Assembly (NCBI GenBank): GCA_002407905.1
Contig: DHPL01000026.1
Span: 1,669-15,130 of the forward strand
Direction: 5' to 3'
DNA: 13,462 nt
DNA from: Anaerolineaceae bacterium UBA5365
GTDB lineage: Bacteria > Chloroflexota > Anaerolineae > Anaerolineales > Anaerolineaceae
Shown here: piece by piece, positions 1-9,200 of the stretch
Layout of the letters: each line of letters opens with the position of its first letter
Numbering within the stretch: position 1 is the stretch's first letter
Program-made: the position numbers and the translations under genes
Notes under the pieces: generated by a model
What the model saw: the letters and a program-made list of their open reading frames with translations, nothing else
The model's database searches: none
What the model was told of the DNA's origin: nothing

Positions 1-96
1 GCCCTGGCAAATGCCGCATTTCCGCACGGTACAATTGATCTGCATCGCGACCTGGCCGGTCTGGACCGCCTGGTCAGCATCCAATTGACCGAATGA
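1..96 (+). CDS. prmC: C-terminal fragment of PrmC-like release factor glutamine N5-methyltransferase
   Basis: This is an open frame from the window edge to TGA at 94-96, leaving 31 codons. The visible tail contains FPHGTIDLHRDLAGLDRLV. It resembles the last strand of PrmC/HemK methyltransferases, which typically end with an aromatic/Pro step, a short strand and a D-L-A-G-x-D-R-x-V motif. PrmC methylates the GGQ glutamine of peptide release factors RF1 and RF2 in the cytoplasm, using S-adenosylmethionine. The catalytic NPPY motif would lie upstream of the window and cannot be checked. The next gene overlaps it by 4 bases (ATGA) and is a TsaC/Sua5 protein; prmC next to sua5/tsaC is a common bacterial order and supports the call. 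Identity rests on the short motif plus this neighbour. Confidence 0.72.
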   Translation, partial: ALANAAFPHGTIDLHRDLAGLDRLVSIQLTE

Positions 97-728
97 TCAT
101 GCCCCGCGAGACTGAATTCCTTTCCATCCACGCCCCCAATGCCTTGAACCGCGCCGTCCAAATCGTTCAAGCTGGCGGCCTGATCATCTTCCCCACGGAC
201 ACCCTTTATGGCATTGCCGCAAATCCCTTTGATCCGCAAGCACTGCACGCGCTGTACCTGGCCAAAGGCCGGCCTGAGAACAAGGCCATCCCGGTATTGC
301 TGGCTGAACCCAGCCAGGCAAATGCATTCATCCAACCTCCATCAGCCAGGGTGAAAGCCCTGATGAATGCTTTCTGGCCCGGCGCGCTTACCCTGGTACT
401 TTCCAAGGCGGGCGGCCTGCCCGAAGAACTGAGCCCCTACCCCACGCTGGCTCTGCGCGTTCCGGATCATCCTCTGGCGCAGACATTGCTCGCGCTTACC
501 GGCCCCTTGGCGGTCACAAGCGCCAATCTCTCCGGTGGCGAGAACCCCCGCAGCGGCAGAGCGGTTTACGAGATTATGCGCGGTCGGGCAGATTTGGTGC
601 TGGATGGCGGTGTGCTGGAAAGCGGCAAAGCTTCAACCATCGTGGATTGCAGCGGCCTGCAGCCAATCCTCTTGCGCGAAGGGCCCGTGGCCTTTGCTGA
701 GATTCAGAAAGTGTGGGGGTCTGCATGA
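93..728 (+). CDS. tsaC: L-threonylcarbamoyladenylate synthase (TsaC/Sua5/YrdC family)
   Basis: The enzyme makes threonylcarbamoyl-AMP from threonine, bicarbonate and ATP, the first step of t6A modification at position 37 of ANN-decoding tRNAs. The 211-residue protein has the YrdC fold throughout. Visible motifs are PTDTLYG (34-40), the nucleotide-binding KGRPENKAIPVLL (58-70), PGALTLVL (97-104), VTSANLSG (141-148) and a C-terminal GKASTIVD (178-185). It is the short TsaC form and lacks the extra C-terminal Sua5 domain of longer homologues. The start at 93 overlaps the prmC stop as ATGA; a second in-frame ATG at 99 is possible, and neither has a clear Shine-Dalgarno sequence, so translational coupling to prmC is likely. 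The stop in turn overlaps the start of the downstream glycosidase by 4 bases. Cytoplasmic; no signal peptide. Confidence 0.95.
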   Translation: MIMPRETEFLSIHAPNALNRAVQIVQAGGLIIFPTDTLYGIAANPFDPQALHALYLAKGRPENKAIPVLLAEPSQANAFIQPPSARVKALMNAFWPGALTLVLSKAGGLPEELSPYPTLALRVPDHPLAQTLLALTGPLAVTSANLSGGENPRSGRAVYEIMRGRADLVLDGGVLESGKASTIVDCSGLQPILLREGPVAFAEIQKVWGSA

Positions 729-3118
729 GCAAAATCTCAAACGCGTTTTTGGACTTGGAAGTGAATCCCCGCGCCGGCACCTTCAGCTTTAATCATGGCG
801 AAAGCCCATTCCTGCACGCGCAGCAGTCTCAGTTCGGCCTCAGTTTCTGGCGCCAAAACCAGCGGATCGAGATCCCTGGGCATCAGCTGGACCTACTCGA
901 GGTCCAGGAAGGCCTCATTGAACAAACAGCCAACGGACCCTTGGATTTCCTCCGCCTGGTCTACCGGGACGGTTCCGGCAGCCTGGATTTACAGGTGGAG
1001 TTTGGCCTCCTGCAGAATCACCCCCTGCTCCTGCAGCGCATGCGTTTGACCAACCTGGGCATCGCTCCCATGGAAGTGGAACGCCTGGTCCTGGCAGACT
1101 TTCTGCCGGGAAGCATCTCGCTGGCTGAGAAACTGCCAGTGGCATTCAGCTTTTACAATAACGGCTGGCAGTCCTGGTCCCCCAGCGGAGCCTACCTGGC
1201 CCACGAACGCCAGCAGCGCACCCGCCTGGGGCCGCTGGCTAACCCCATGATCACAAACCCGGGGACGCCGCTCACCAGGCGCACGGGACACTTTAGCTCG
1301 GACATGTTCGCCCTGCTCAGCGACCTGGGCAGCCGGCAAGCTTTGGTAGTGGGGTTTTTATCCCAAAAAGAACAGTTTGGCAGCCTGGAAGCAGACCTGA
1401 ACGGCCAACCCAGCCTGCGTGTTTGGGCCAATGGCGACCGTGCCCAGTTGGAACCCGGCCAGAGTATGCAAACCGATTGGCTAAGCTATAGCTATGCTGA
1501 ACTCCGCGGCGCCTTGCCCATGCGCAATTACCTCCTGGCGGTCAACCGCGAAAATGAGATCAAACTTCCCAGCAGTCCGCCGATCGGCTGGTGCTCCTGG
1601 TATTACTACTTCACCCAGATCGATGAGGCGATCATCCGCGAGAATCTGGCCCAGGTGAGCGCCTTGCGCGGCGACCTGCCTTTGGGGCTCCTGCAGATCG
1701 ACGATGGTTACCAGGAAGATGTGGGTACCTGGCTCAGTTTCAACCCCGGATTCCCCCATGGCGTTCGTGCCCTGGCTGGCGAAATCAAAAGTGCAGGGCT
1801 GGAAGCAGGTATTTGGCTGGCCCCTTACATCCTCGAGGCGCGTTCCAAAATCAAGAAACAACACCCAGAGTGGTTGCTGCGCCAGCCCAACGGCCGCCTG
1901 GCCAATGCGGGCATCGGTTGGGGTAACTTGCTTTGCCACGCCCTGGACCTGACGAACCCCGAAGCGCTGGAGTACACCCGCGAAGTGGTTCACACCGCGG
2001 TCCATGACTGGGGCTTCAATTACCTCAAATTGGATTTTCTCTACGCCGCAGCAGTCAATTGCCGTTATCAGGACCCCAGTTTCACACGTGCTCAGGTGCT
2101 GCGCCGGGGCCTGGAGCTCGTCCGCGAGGCTGCCGGAGAGAGAGTCCAGCTCCTGGGCTGCGGCTGTCCGATCGGCTCAGCGCTCGGGCTGATGGACTTA
2201 ATGCGCATCTCTGCTGATGTTGCCCCAGACTGGCACCCGCGCTTCCCGCCTTTTTCGCCCATTTTGCGCCAGGAGCCGAACATGCCTTCCGTGCGCAATG
2301 CCTTGCAGAACATCCTCACCCGCTCGGAGCTTGACCAGCACTGGTTCGGCAACGATCCGGACTGCCTGATGGTCCGGCCTGATTCACGCCTGAGCCTGCC
2401 GGAGGTGCAAACCCTGGCCTCGGCTATCGGCATCACAGGCGGAGCGATGCTGCTTTCGGACCGCTTGAGCAAACTTCCCAAGGACCGCCTGCGCCTGGCT
2501 CAGCAGTTCATGCCCGTTATTCCGGGCAACCCCCAGGTTATGGACCGCTTTGAGCGCCGGCTGCCCAGGCGCGTGCGCCACGATTTGGTGGACGCCCAAG
2601 GCGCTTTCAGTCTGGTCTGTCTGATCAACTGGGAGGACAGCCCGCAGGATCTTCGTTTCGACCCTGCCGAATTCGGTTTTGACCCCTCAAAGAAGTGGAT
2701 CGGCCGGGAGTTCTGGAGCGGCGAATGGCTCCTGCTTGACGGCGCGCATACCTTCAAACAAGTCCCCGCGCACGGCTGCCGGTTGCTGACCCTGCGCCAA
2801 CTCAACGTTGGTAGCCAGTACCTTGGAAGCGACCTGCACTTTTCCCAGGGATACGAACTGAAATCCTGGAACTGTGAAAGCGGCGAAATCGCGCTTACTT
2901 TGAACCTTGGCCACCGGATGCAGGGCGAGATTTACCTTAGGATGGAAAAACCGCCGGCTGCCATCGCGGCAGCTGAGCAAACACTCCGGGCGCGCCTGTT
3001 GCAAGAGAATATCTACGCCATTCAGGTTGAACTTGAAAACCGCTTGGAAATAAAAATCAAGTTCCGAAAAAGTTGGCTTTTAGGGGCTGCAACTCAGCCT
3101 CTCCGCAGGTCAGCGTGA
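725..3118 (+). CDS. galA: Alpha-galactosidase, glycoside hydrolase family 36
   Basis: A retaining GH36 enzyme expected to release terminal alpha-galactose from melibiose, raffinose-type sugars or galactomannan fragments. It is 797 residues from ATG 725. The frame opens at GTG 713, but ATG 725 overlaps the tsaC stop as ATGA and follows GGGGG by 5 bases, so I prefer it. The N-terminal beta domain carries NGWQSWSPSG (W148, W151). The barrel starts near GWCSWY (288-293) and continues with QIDDGYQ (324-330). The likely nucleophile is D437 in YLKLDFLY, and the likely acid/base is D498 in RISADVAPDW; the roughly 60-residue spacing fits GH36. GCGCPIG just upstream of the acid/base matches the family's sugar-binding loop. 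A C-terminal beta domain closes the protein. There is no signal peptide, so it probably acts on imported oligosaccharides. Exact substrate is inferred. Confidence 0.9.
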   Translation: MSKISNAFLDLEVNPRAGTFSFNHGESPFLHAQQSQFGLSFWRQNQRIEIPGHQLDLLEVQEGLIEQTANGPLDFLRLVYRDGSGSLDLQVEFGLLQNHPLLLQRMRLTNLGIAPMEVERLVLADFLPGSISLAEKLPVAFSFYNNGWQSWSPSGAYLAHERQQRTRLGPLANPMITNPGTPLTRRTGHFSSDMFALLSDLGSRQALVVGFLSQKEQFGSLEADLNGQPSLRVWANGDRAQLEPGQSMQTDWLSYSYAELRGALPMRNYLLAVNRENEIKLPSSPPIGWCSWYYYFTQIDEAIIRENLAQVSALRGDLPLGLLQIDDGYQEDVGTWLSFNPGFPHGVRALAGEIKSAGLEAGIWLAPYILEARSKIKKQHPEWLLRQPNGRLANAGIGWGNLLCHALDLTNPEALEYTREVVHTAVHDWGFNYLKLDFLYAAAVNCRYQDPSFTRAQVLRRGLELVREAAGERVQLLGCGCPIGSALGLMDLMRISADVAPDWHPRFPPFSPILRQEPNMPSVRNALQNILTRSELDQHWFGNDPDCLMVRPDSRLSLPEVQTLASAIGITGGAMLLSDRLSKLPKDRLRLAQQFMPVIPGNPQVMDRFERRLPRRVRHDLVDAQGAFSLVCLINWEDSPQDLRFDPAEFGFDPSKKWIGREFWSGEWLLLDGAHTFKQVPAHGCRLLTLRQLNVGSQYLGSDLHFSQGYELKSWNCESGEIALTLNLGHRMQGEIYLRMEKPPAAIAAAEQTLRARLLQENIYAIQVELENRLEIKIKFRKSWLLGAATQPLRRSA

Positions 3119-3141
3119 AATCCCTTATTTTGTTCCAACTA

Positions 3142-3166
3142 AAAAGGCACCCGACGGGTGCCTTTT
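3142..3166. terminator. Bidirectional intrinsic terminator between convergent genes
   Basis: A perfect 11-base-pair inverted repeat (AAAAGGCACCC / GGGTGCCTTTT) encloses a GAC loop. The A tract on one side becomes a U tract in the opposite transcript, so the element can end transcription both from galA (plus, stop 3118) and from the DUF4349 gene (minus, stop at 3188). It occupies most of the 69-base gap between the two stops. Confidence 0.9.
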
Positions 3167-3187
3167 GATCATTTTCCAAGATTTGTA

Positions 3188-4186
3188 TTAGGCCTTCTGC
3201 TCCGGCTGATGATTGGCATCCTCCGGCTTAGGCGCTGCCTCAACAGCCACCGGCTTGAAGGGTGGGTTTAGTTTGCGGGCCTGGCGCTTCTTGCGAATAG
3301 CCCGGACAATCAGCCAAACCACGATGGCCAGCGGAATCAGGAAGGGGAGGCAGGTGATCCCGAAGCGGATCAGAAAACTGCCCAGGTCCTGCAGCATGTA
3401 GATCAGGTCCTGAATGGCCTCTTTAGCGACGCCTTCGGGCTTCCAGCCGCCGATCTCGATCGGCTTCATTGAAGCTTCAGCCACGAACTCCACTACCAGC
3501 GCCGAGAGAGCCGCGCTCTCCTTCAGGTACTGCATGTGGCCTTTGGTCACTTCAATTTCTTCGCGGATGCGGGTCAGTTCCCGGAATATCTCCATCGTGT
3601 CTTCCACAACTTCAGTGCGTTCCAACAGGGTTTGCAGCTGCTTTTCAGCGGCTTCCAGGTTGCGCAGGCGCGATTCGCTGTCCACGTAATCCGAGGTCAC
3701 GTCCTGACCGCTCAGGCTCTCGGAGATCACCCCGCTCCTGGCGTCCACCGCCATCGCTTTCACCTTATCCATCGCCTCGCGCAGCTTTTCTGCCGGCACC
3801 CGAATGGTGATCGTGGCGGAAGTGTAGGCTGTGCCATCGTAGAGCGTACTGGTGTAGGTGTTCGAGTCCACCACAAAGCCGCCCAGGCTTTGGGCCAACG
3901 CGGCAGTCGCGTTCATCGAAGATGCCGGGTCCGCTACAGAGACTTTAAGGTTGCCGTTTTGGATCACCATGCGCTCAACGCTCACGGTGCCATCTCCCAG
4001 CATCGGTGCTGGCGCAGGAGCCTGCGGGGCTATGGATTGTTCCGATGCCCCAACAGGGCCTCTTCCATAATCCGGTGCTACAGACCCTGGCGCTTCAGGG
4101 CGGGAGTTCATGGGGCTGCGGGAGGCGCAGGCCCCCAAGAGCAATAAAACTATCAGACTAAAGATCAAAAATCGGCGTAATTTCAT
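3188..4186 (-). CDS. DUF4349 domain lipoprotein with C-terminal membrane anchor
   Basis: The 332-residue protein begins with a lipoprotein signal (KLRRF, hydrophobic stretch, lipobox LGAC with C20), so the N-terminus should be lipid-anchored on the outer face of the membrane. A Pro/Ala/Ser-rich linker (25-65) follows. The DUF4349 region covers about 70-240, with MVIQNGNLKVSV, a GG-F-VVDSNTY turn and an alternating-strand segment TSATITIRVP. A long charged helix at about 165-225 is probably a coiled coil. A second membrane helix lies at 271-296 and is followed by a basic RKKRQARK stop-transfer and a cytoplasmic Pro/Glu-rich tail. Function is not established for the family; the envelope-facing architecture suggests structural or sensory roles. 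ATG 4186 has a strong GAGGAG site 5 bases upstream (4192-4197). It is the last gene of the minus-strand block. Confidence 0.85.
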   Translation of the reverse strand: MKLRRFLIFSLIVLLLLGACASRSPMNSRPEAPGSVAPDYGRGPVGASEQSIAPQAPAPAPMLGDGTVSVERMVIQNGNLKVSVADPASSMNATAALAQSLGGFVVDSNTYTSTLYDGTAYTSATITIRVPAEKLREAMDKVKAMAVDARSGVISESLSGQDVTSDYVDSESRLRNLEAAEKQLQTLLERTEVVEDTMEIFRELTRIREEIEVTKGHMQYLKESAALSALVVEFVAEASMKPIEIGGWKPEGVAKEAIQDLIYMLQDLGSFLIRFGITCLPFLIPLAIVVWLIVRAIRKKRQARKLNPPFKPVAVEAAPKPEDANHQPEQKA

Positions 4187-4261
4187 CTCTTCTCCTCGCT
4201 AGATATTCTGCTTCTAAGACGTAAAGAAGCGGTTTTTGTTCCTGCGCTTTGAAAGAACTGC

Positions 4262-4987
4262 CTATATGCCTTGCCTCAGCCGGCGTGCGTGCCGCTCCGG
4301 GATGCCCAGGGCAACGATTTGCCTCTGGACTGCCGTGATATCGTACTTCACCCGCTGAAAAAGCCAGCTCTGCTCCTCATCGTCATAGATCACAAACGAT
4401 GCCTGCGGATTGCGGTCTCTGGGTTGACCGACCGAACCGGGGTTAAGGATGAACCGCCGGGAATTCACAAAGCGGTCGCCTTGCCGCGGGAGCAGCACAC
4501 TCGGCTGTAAAAAAGGCTCCTCGATGAATATGCAGGCAATGTGCGAGTGCCCCACCAGGCAAATTTGGCCTTCGTACTCACCAAAATTCGCCTGGGCGGT
4601 TACCGGGTTCATGATGTACTCCCAGATTGGGTTGCGCGGACTGCCATGAGCCATATTGACTCCGCTCACTTCCGCGAATTGGGGCAGGCTGCCCAGCCAG
4701 GCCAGGCCGTCCGCGTTTACATGCGCCTGCTGCACCTCTACCGCCCGGCGTGCTTCATCGTTGAAAGCATGCAAGTCAATCAGCCCCAGCAAGGCGGCAT
4801 CATGGTTGCCCATAATGCAGGTGAGGTCCGGCAAGGCCTGCACCATTTCAATGCAGCGCTGGGGTTCCGGGCCGTAGCCCACAATATCGCCCAAGCAGAA
4901 AACGCGCTCACACTCACCCGCCGCGCGCAAAACCGCCTCGAGGGCGGCTGCGTTGGCATGAATATCAGAGATTAGCAGCGTACGCAT
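4262..4987 (-). CDS. Metallophosphoesterase (calcineurin-like, YfcE/Metallophos_2 type)
   Basis: A single-domain dimetal phosphoesterase of 241 residues. The ordered metal motifs are all present: DIHAN (D8, H10), GDIVGYGP (D34), GNHD (N61, H62), AHGSP (H114) and GHSH (H147, H149). The family hydrolyses phosphodiesters or phosphomonoesters with Mn or Fe; the physiological substrate cannot be read from the sequence. There is no signal peptide, so it should be cytoplasmic. Its ATG (4987-4985) overlaps the TAA of the DUF3048 gene by one base (TAATG on the minus strand) and has no good Shine-Dalgarno sequence of its own, so translation probably depends on re-initiation after DUF3048. The 75 bases downstream, before the DUF4349 gene, contain no convincing terminator on this strand. 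Confidence 0.92.
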   Translation of the reverse strand: MRTLLISDIHANAAALEAVLRAAGECERVFCLGDIVGYGPEPQRCIEMVQALPDLTCIMGNHDAALLGLIDLHAFNDEARRAVEVQQAHVNADGLAWLGSLPQFAEVSGVNMAHGSPRNPIWEYIMNPVTAQANFGEYEGQICLVGHSHIACIFIEEPFLQPSVLLPRQGDRFVNSRRFILNPGSVGQPRDRNPQASFVIYDDEEQSWLFQRVKYDITAVQRQIVALGIPERHARRLRQGI

Positions 4988-6207
4988 TAAGGCATTTGGA
5001 AGTCGTAACGCAGCGTGCCCTCTTCAGGGCTGGTCAGGAGCGAACTGGTGCCAAAGATCGTGATCCAGGTATTACCCGGTTTAAGCGCGATGGGGTTTCC
5101 CGCCTTGTCAAAGAATTGCAGCGGAGCGTCCTGCGCGGTCGCTTTCCAGGTGATGTCCCAGGCCTTGCCGTCACGGAAAAGCAGCCCTTCCTGGCCTTCA
5201 GTATTGGTGTAAACATCAATATTGATCAGCGCTTCCTCGATCGGGGTATGCCTGGCTTTGATCAGGATCACATTGCTGGCAGTAATTTGCTCGTCCGTCA
5301 GTTTGTCCACCAGGGGCATCAGCTCCCAGGTAGGCGATTCCTGGTTATCGATCCAGCGCAAGTACTTGCCGCTTTCCGCGTCATATCGCCATTCGGCCTT
5401 GTTGTAGGCATTATAGAAAAACTGGGCGGTGGTCCCTTCCTCCCCGCCTTCAGGTACGGCGGTACTGAAAAGCATGCCGTCCAGATTGGGCGCGCCTTTA
5501 TCTACCCCGCTGTTCTTGAAACTGGCCGTAATCGCCTCGCTGTCGGCGTATACGGTGGTCACCCAGCGGTGTCCGTCATCGCAGACACCCGGGCAAGTTC
5601 CTTCCATCATGAAGCGGTAGCCCACGTCGTTGATGATATTGGGGATGACCTTATAGCCATCGCCGCCGCTAAACGCCAGGATGGCGTTGTAGAGCTTGCC
5701 CAACTGGCCATCAATGCGCCGGACTGACCGCACGGGGTTGATGCTGTTGCTATCCTGCCCGTAATACAGCGCCGAGAAACGGTTGGAGCCGCCGCCGATC
5801 CAATAATCGAAAACGATGTCCGCGAAAGAAAGTCCGCTGTGCGGACGGCCAGTTGCCGGCCAGTTGGAAACCTTAACGATCACCGGCATTCGGTCCAGTT
5901 TGGCAGGGTCTTCAACTTTCAGGCCGGTGAGGGGGTTGATCCCTTCGGGCCAATCGCTGGGGCCATAACTGACCGTTTCCACAACCGGCGCAGGGGTTGC
6001 GCTGGGTTCGCCGGTGGGCACCGGGCTGGGTTCAGGCGTTGCGCTGGCCATGGGGGTCATCGCCGCGCCGGCGATCGCAGTCAGGGTTTGGGCAACCTGT
6101 GTTTTTTCGCTGTCGCTCAGTTCAAGAGCGGGCGGTGTAGGCATACAGGCAGCCAAACCAAGCGTGAATATCAGCAGAATAAGAAAGATCCGCGACCTTG
6201 TTTTCAT
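4987..6207 (-). CDS. DUF3048 (YerB-like) lipoprotein
   Basis: From ATG 6207 the protein has 406 residues. It starts with a basic N-terminus, a hydrophobic core and a lipobox LAAC (C21), marking an externally anchored lipoprotein. A Thr/Pro/Ser/Glu-rich linker (about 47-75) leads to the DUF3048 domain: NPLTGL, a MPVIVKVSN strand, RPHSGLSFADIVFDYW, GGSNRFSALYY and INPVRSVRRIDGQL. The C-terminal part (about 255-406, including WRYDAESGKYLRW and GNTWI) matches the second YerB-like domain. The family's function is unknown. The frame also opens at GTG 6213, but GAGG at 6213-6216 lies 5 bases before ATG 6207 and overlaps that GTG, so the ATG start is better. Two cysteines in GTCPGVCDDG (near 208-212) could form a disulfide or bind metal. 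Its stop overlaps the start of the phosphoesterase gene. Confidence 0.88.
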   Translation of the reverse strand: MKTRSRIFLILLIFTLGLAACMPTPPALELSDSEKTQVAQTLTAIAGAAMTPMASATPEPSPVPTGEPSATPAPVVETVSYGPSDWPEGINPLTGLKVEDPAKLDRMPVIVKVSNWPATGRPHSGLSFADIVFDYWIGGGSNRFSALYYGQDSNSINPVRSVRRIDGQLGKLYNAILAFSGGDGYKVIPNIINDVGYRFMMEGTCPGVCDDGHRWVTTVYADSEAITASFKNSGVDKGAPNLDGMLFSTAVPEGGEEGTTAQFFYNAYNKAEWRYDAESGKYLRWIDNQESPTWELMPLVDKLTDEQITASNVILIKARHTPIEEALINIDVYTNTEGQEGLLFRDGKAWDITWKATAQDAPLQFFDKAGNPIALKPGNTWITIFGTSSLLTSPEEGTLRYDFQMP

Positions 6208-6226
6208 GTTCACCTCGCTATAGGCG

Positions 6227-6232
6227 ATTCTA
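6227..6232 (-). promoter_or_regulatory. Possible -10 box for the DUF3048 gene
   Basis: On the minus strand TAGAAT lies about 20 bases before ATG 6207 and upstream of the GAGG site. No good -35 hexamer sits at 16-18 bases. The 60-base gap after metH holds no clear terminator, so readthrough from metH is equally possible. A weak call. Confidence 0.25.
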
Positions 6233-6267
6233 CCCTTATTTCAAATGGCCCCTTTTTGGCAAGCAGT

Positions 6268-9200
6268 TCAGGTGCCCAAAAGCTGGTTTAAACGGTTTAC
6301 ACCCACGTTGAAATAACGCGCCGCCGGGTGGTGTACGATGATCGCCGCGGTGCTTTGTTCCGGCACCAACTGGTAGGCGGATGTGAGCTTCATGCCCATG
6401 GCCTTTTCAGCAGGCAGGAGATTAAAGACCTTCTGGTGGTCTTCGATCTCCGGGATGGCCGGGTAGCCCCAGCTGTACCTTAGACCTTGCTCCTTGGCCA
6501 GGCCCAACTCCTGGCGGATATGCGTATGCAGGTAATCCGCGGTGGCCTCGGCCATTTGCACCGAAAAGCCGTGCAGGTAATAAGCATCGGTATAACGGTC
6601 CTGAGCTTCAAGTTTGGCAAAGCGCTCGGTGGCCTTGGGGCCAACCGTTACAACCTGCAGTGCCACAATGTCCATCACGCCGGATTCCACGGTGGTGAAG
6701 TAGTCCGCCAGGCTCAGGTTCTCCCCGCCCTGTTGGCGCGGGAAGGCAAAGCGTTCCAGAACCTCAGGCTTTCCGGATGCCAGGGTATCCGGGTTGTAAA
6801 CCAGCAGTTCATCGCCCTGGGTTTGCGCCGGCCAATAGCCATAAATGCCCCGCGGCTGCAGCCAGCCTTCTTTTTGGGCTTCTTTCAGCATGGTTTCACG
6901 GCGCTCATCAAATTCCGCGCTCAGTTTGGTCCAGGCATCACCCCGGGTATTTTTGGCGCCCCAGCTCAGGCGGTAAAGTTCGTTCAGGTTCAAATGCGGC
7001 GCCACAGCCTGCAGCGGGATGTTTTCAACCACGCGCACGCCGTATCGTTCCACCTGCGGGATAAACTGTGCCGGTTCCAGCTTTTTATACGAGCTCGCTG
7101 AGCGGGCAATGCTTTTATCCGGCGCGTTCAATTCAAACTCGGCCTTCCGCCTTGTCTCAGCCAGCAATTCAGCCTTTTTAACCTCGTCTCCCAGCGCGTC
7201 CATCACACTCAGCCCTTCAAATGCGTCCTTACAATAAAAGACGCCGGGCTCATACCATTCGCCACCCTCGGTCCGCAGAATACGCCAGCCAAACCGCGGG
7301 TTGATGGCTGCCCCGCCCACCAGGATGGGGATAGTCTGCTTCCGCCGGGCCATTTCGTTCACGATCAGCGGCATTTGCTTGCTGGTAGAAACCAGCAAGG
7401 CTGAAAGCCCGATCGCGTCGGCTTTCTCCTCCTCAGCCTGGGCGATGATCGTCTCGGCTGGAACCTGTTTGCCCAGGTCCACCACCTCATAGCCGTTGTT
7501 GGAGAGAATGGTCTTCACCAAATTCTTGCCAATGTCGTGCACGTCGCCGTATACCGTCGCCAGCACCAATTTACCCTTGCTGGTCCCGGCTTTTTTCTCC
7601 AGGAAGTTTTCCAGGTAGGCCACGCTCTTTTTCATCACCTCCGCGCTCTGCAGCACAAAGGGTAGGATCAGTTCGCCCGCGCCGAATTTATCGCCCACTT
7701 CCTTCATGGCCGGCAAGAGCACATTGTTCAGGATATCCACAGCCTTCACGCCCTTCTTGATGCTGGGGTCCTCGTTCAGCAGCGCGTCAATGTCTTCCTC
7801 GACGCCTTGTTTCACCCGCCTTAAAATACGTTGGTGCAGGCGCTGAGCAGCGTCCATCCCCTCAAAGGGGTCAGCTTTCTGATCATCCGCGCTTTCGTCA
7901 ACCCCATGCTCATCAAAGTAAGCGATCAGGTCGGTCAGCGCGTTCTCGTGCCGGTCGAAGATCAGGTCCTCCGCCAGCTTGCGCTCCTCTTCCGGGATCT
8001 CGGCATAGGGGCGCACGTGCGCCGGGTTGATGATCGCCATGTCCAGGCCGGCCAGGATGGCATGATACAAAAAGACCGAATTGAGCACCTTGCGGCTGGC
8101 CATCGAGAGCCCAAAACTCACATTGCTCACCCCGAGGGCGGTATGCACCCCGGGCATGGCAGCCTTGATCAGCCGCAGGCCTTCCAGGGTTTCCATCGCG
8201 CTGTCCTTAAATGCCGCGTCGCCGGTGGCGAGGGTGAAGGTGAGGTCATCAAAAACCAGGTCTTCGGGTTTCAGCCCAAACTCGTTGACGGCCAGGTTAT
8301 AAATGCGCTGGGCGACCTCCAGCTTGCGCTGCGCAGTCTTCGCCATGCCGGCTTCATCGATCGTGAGGGCCAGGACGGCAGCACTGTACTGCTTGGCCAG
8401 GGCAAAGAGTTTGCGGCTCTTGGCCTCGCCAGCTTCCAGGTTGGTGCTGTTGATCAAACAACGTCCGGGCGCTGTTTTTAAGGCGGCTTCGATCACGTCC
8501 GGCTCGGTGCTATCGATGCTCAACGGAACCGGTACTTCCAGGCTCAGGCGTTTGACCAGCTTCTGCATGGATTCACGTTCTTCGCTGTTCTCCGTAACCG
8601 CTACGCTGATGTCCAGGCCGTGCGCGCCGCTTTCCACCTGGTCCCGGGCAATCTGCAGCATCCCGTCCATATCCTTGGCCAGCAGCAGTCGTTTGAAAGC
8701 CCGGCTGCCCTGGGCATTCAGCCGCTCCCCGATGATGAATGGCGCCGGCTCCTGCTCGATGGCCACCGCCTGGGTAGGCCCTGCCAGCCGCGCGGGGTTT
8801 CCGCCTGGCCGGGGCTCCGGTTTGATACCGGCTACGCCTTCCGCCAAAAGCCGGATATGCGCCGGCGTTGTCCCACAGCAACCCCCCACCACACGTACGC
8901 CGTATTTTTGGACGTAGTCTGTCATCAGGCCGGCAAATTCCGGGGCCTGCATCGGGTACACCGCCTCGCCGTTTACATTCATCGGCAGGCCGGCATTGGG
9001 AATGCAGCTCACCGGTAGTGTGGAGTGTTCGCCCAGAAATTCGATCGAGGCGCGCATGTGCTCCGGACCCGTGGAGCAGTTCATGCCCACCACGTCCACG
9101 CCCATGCCTTCCAGGATAGCCAGGGCCGCGTCAATTTCAGTGCCCAGCAGCATCTTGCCGTTGACATCCAGGGTAACCTGGGCCTGGATGGGCAAGGCGG

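Noticed and set aside
4210..4235. GCTTCT/AGAAGC hairpin followed by a T run on the plus strand, upstream of the DUF4349 gene
   Set aside because: It looks like a terminator only for plus-strand transcription, and no plus-strand gene ends there. On the minus strand no T run follows, so it cannot be a terminator for the phosphoesterase gene.
7831..8481. Long plus-strand frame opposite metH (216 codons)
   Set aside because: It is antisense to the well-supported MetH barrel and B12-cap regions, has no recognisable motif, and is explained by the GC-rich codon pattern of metH.
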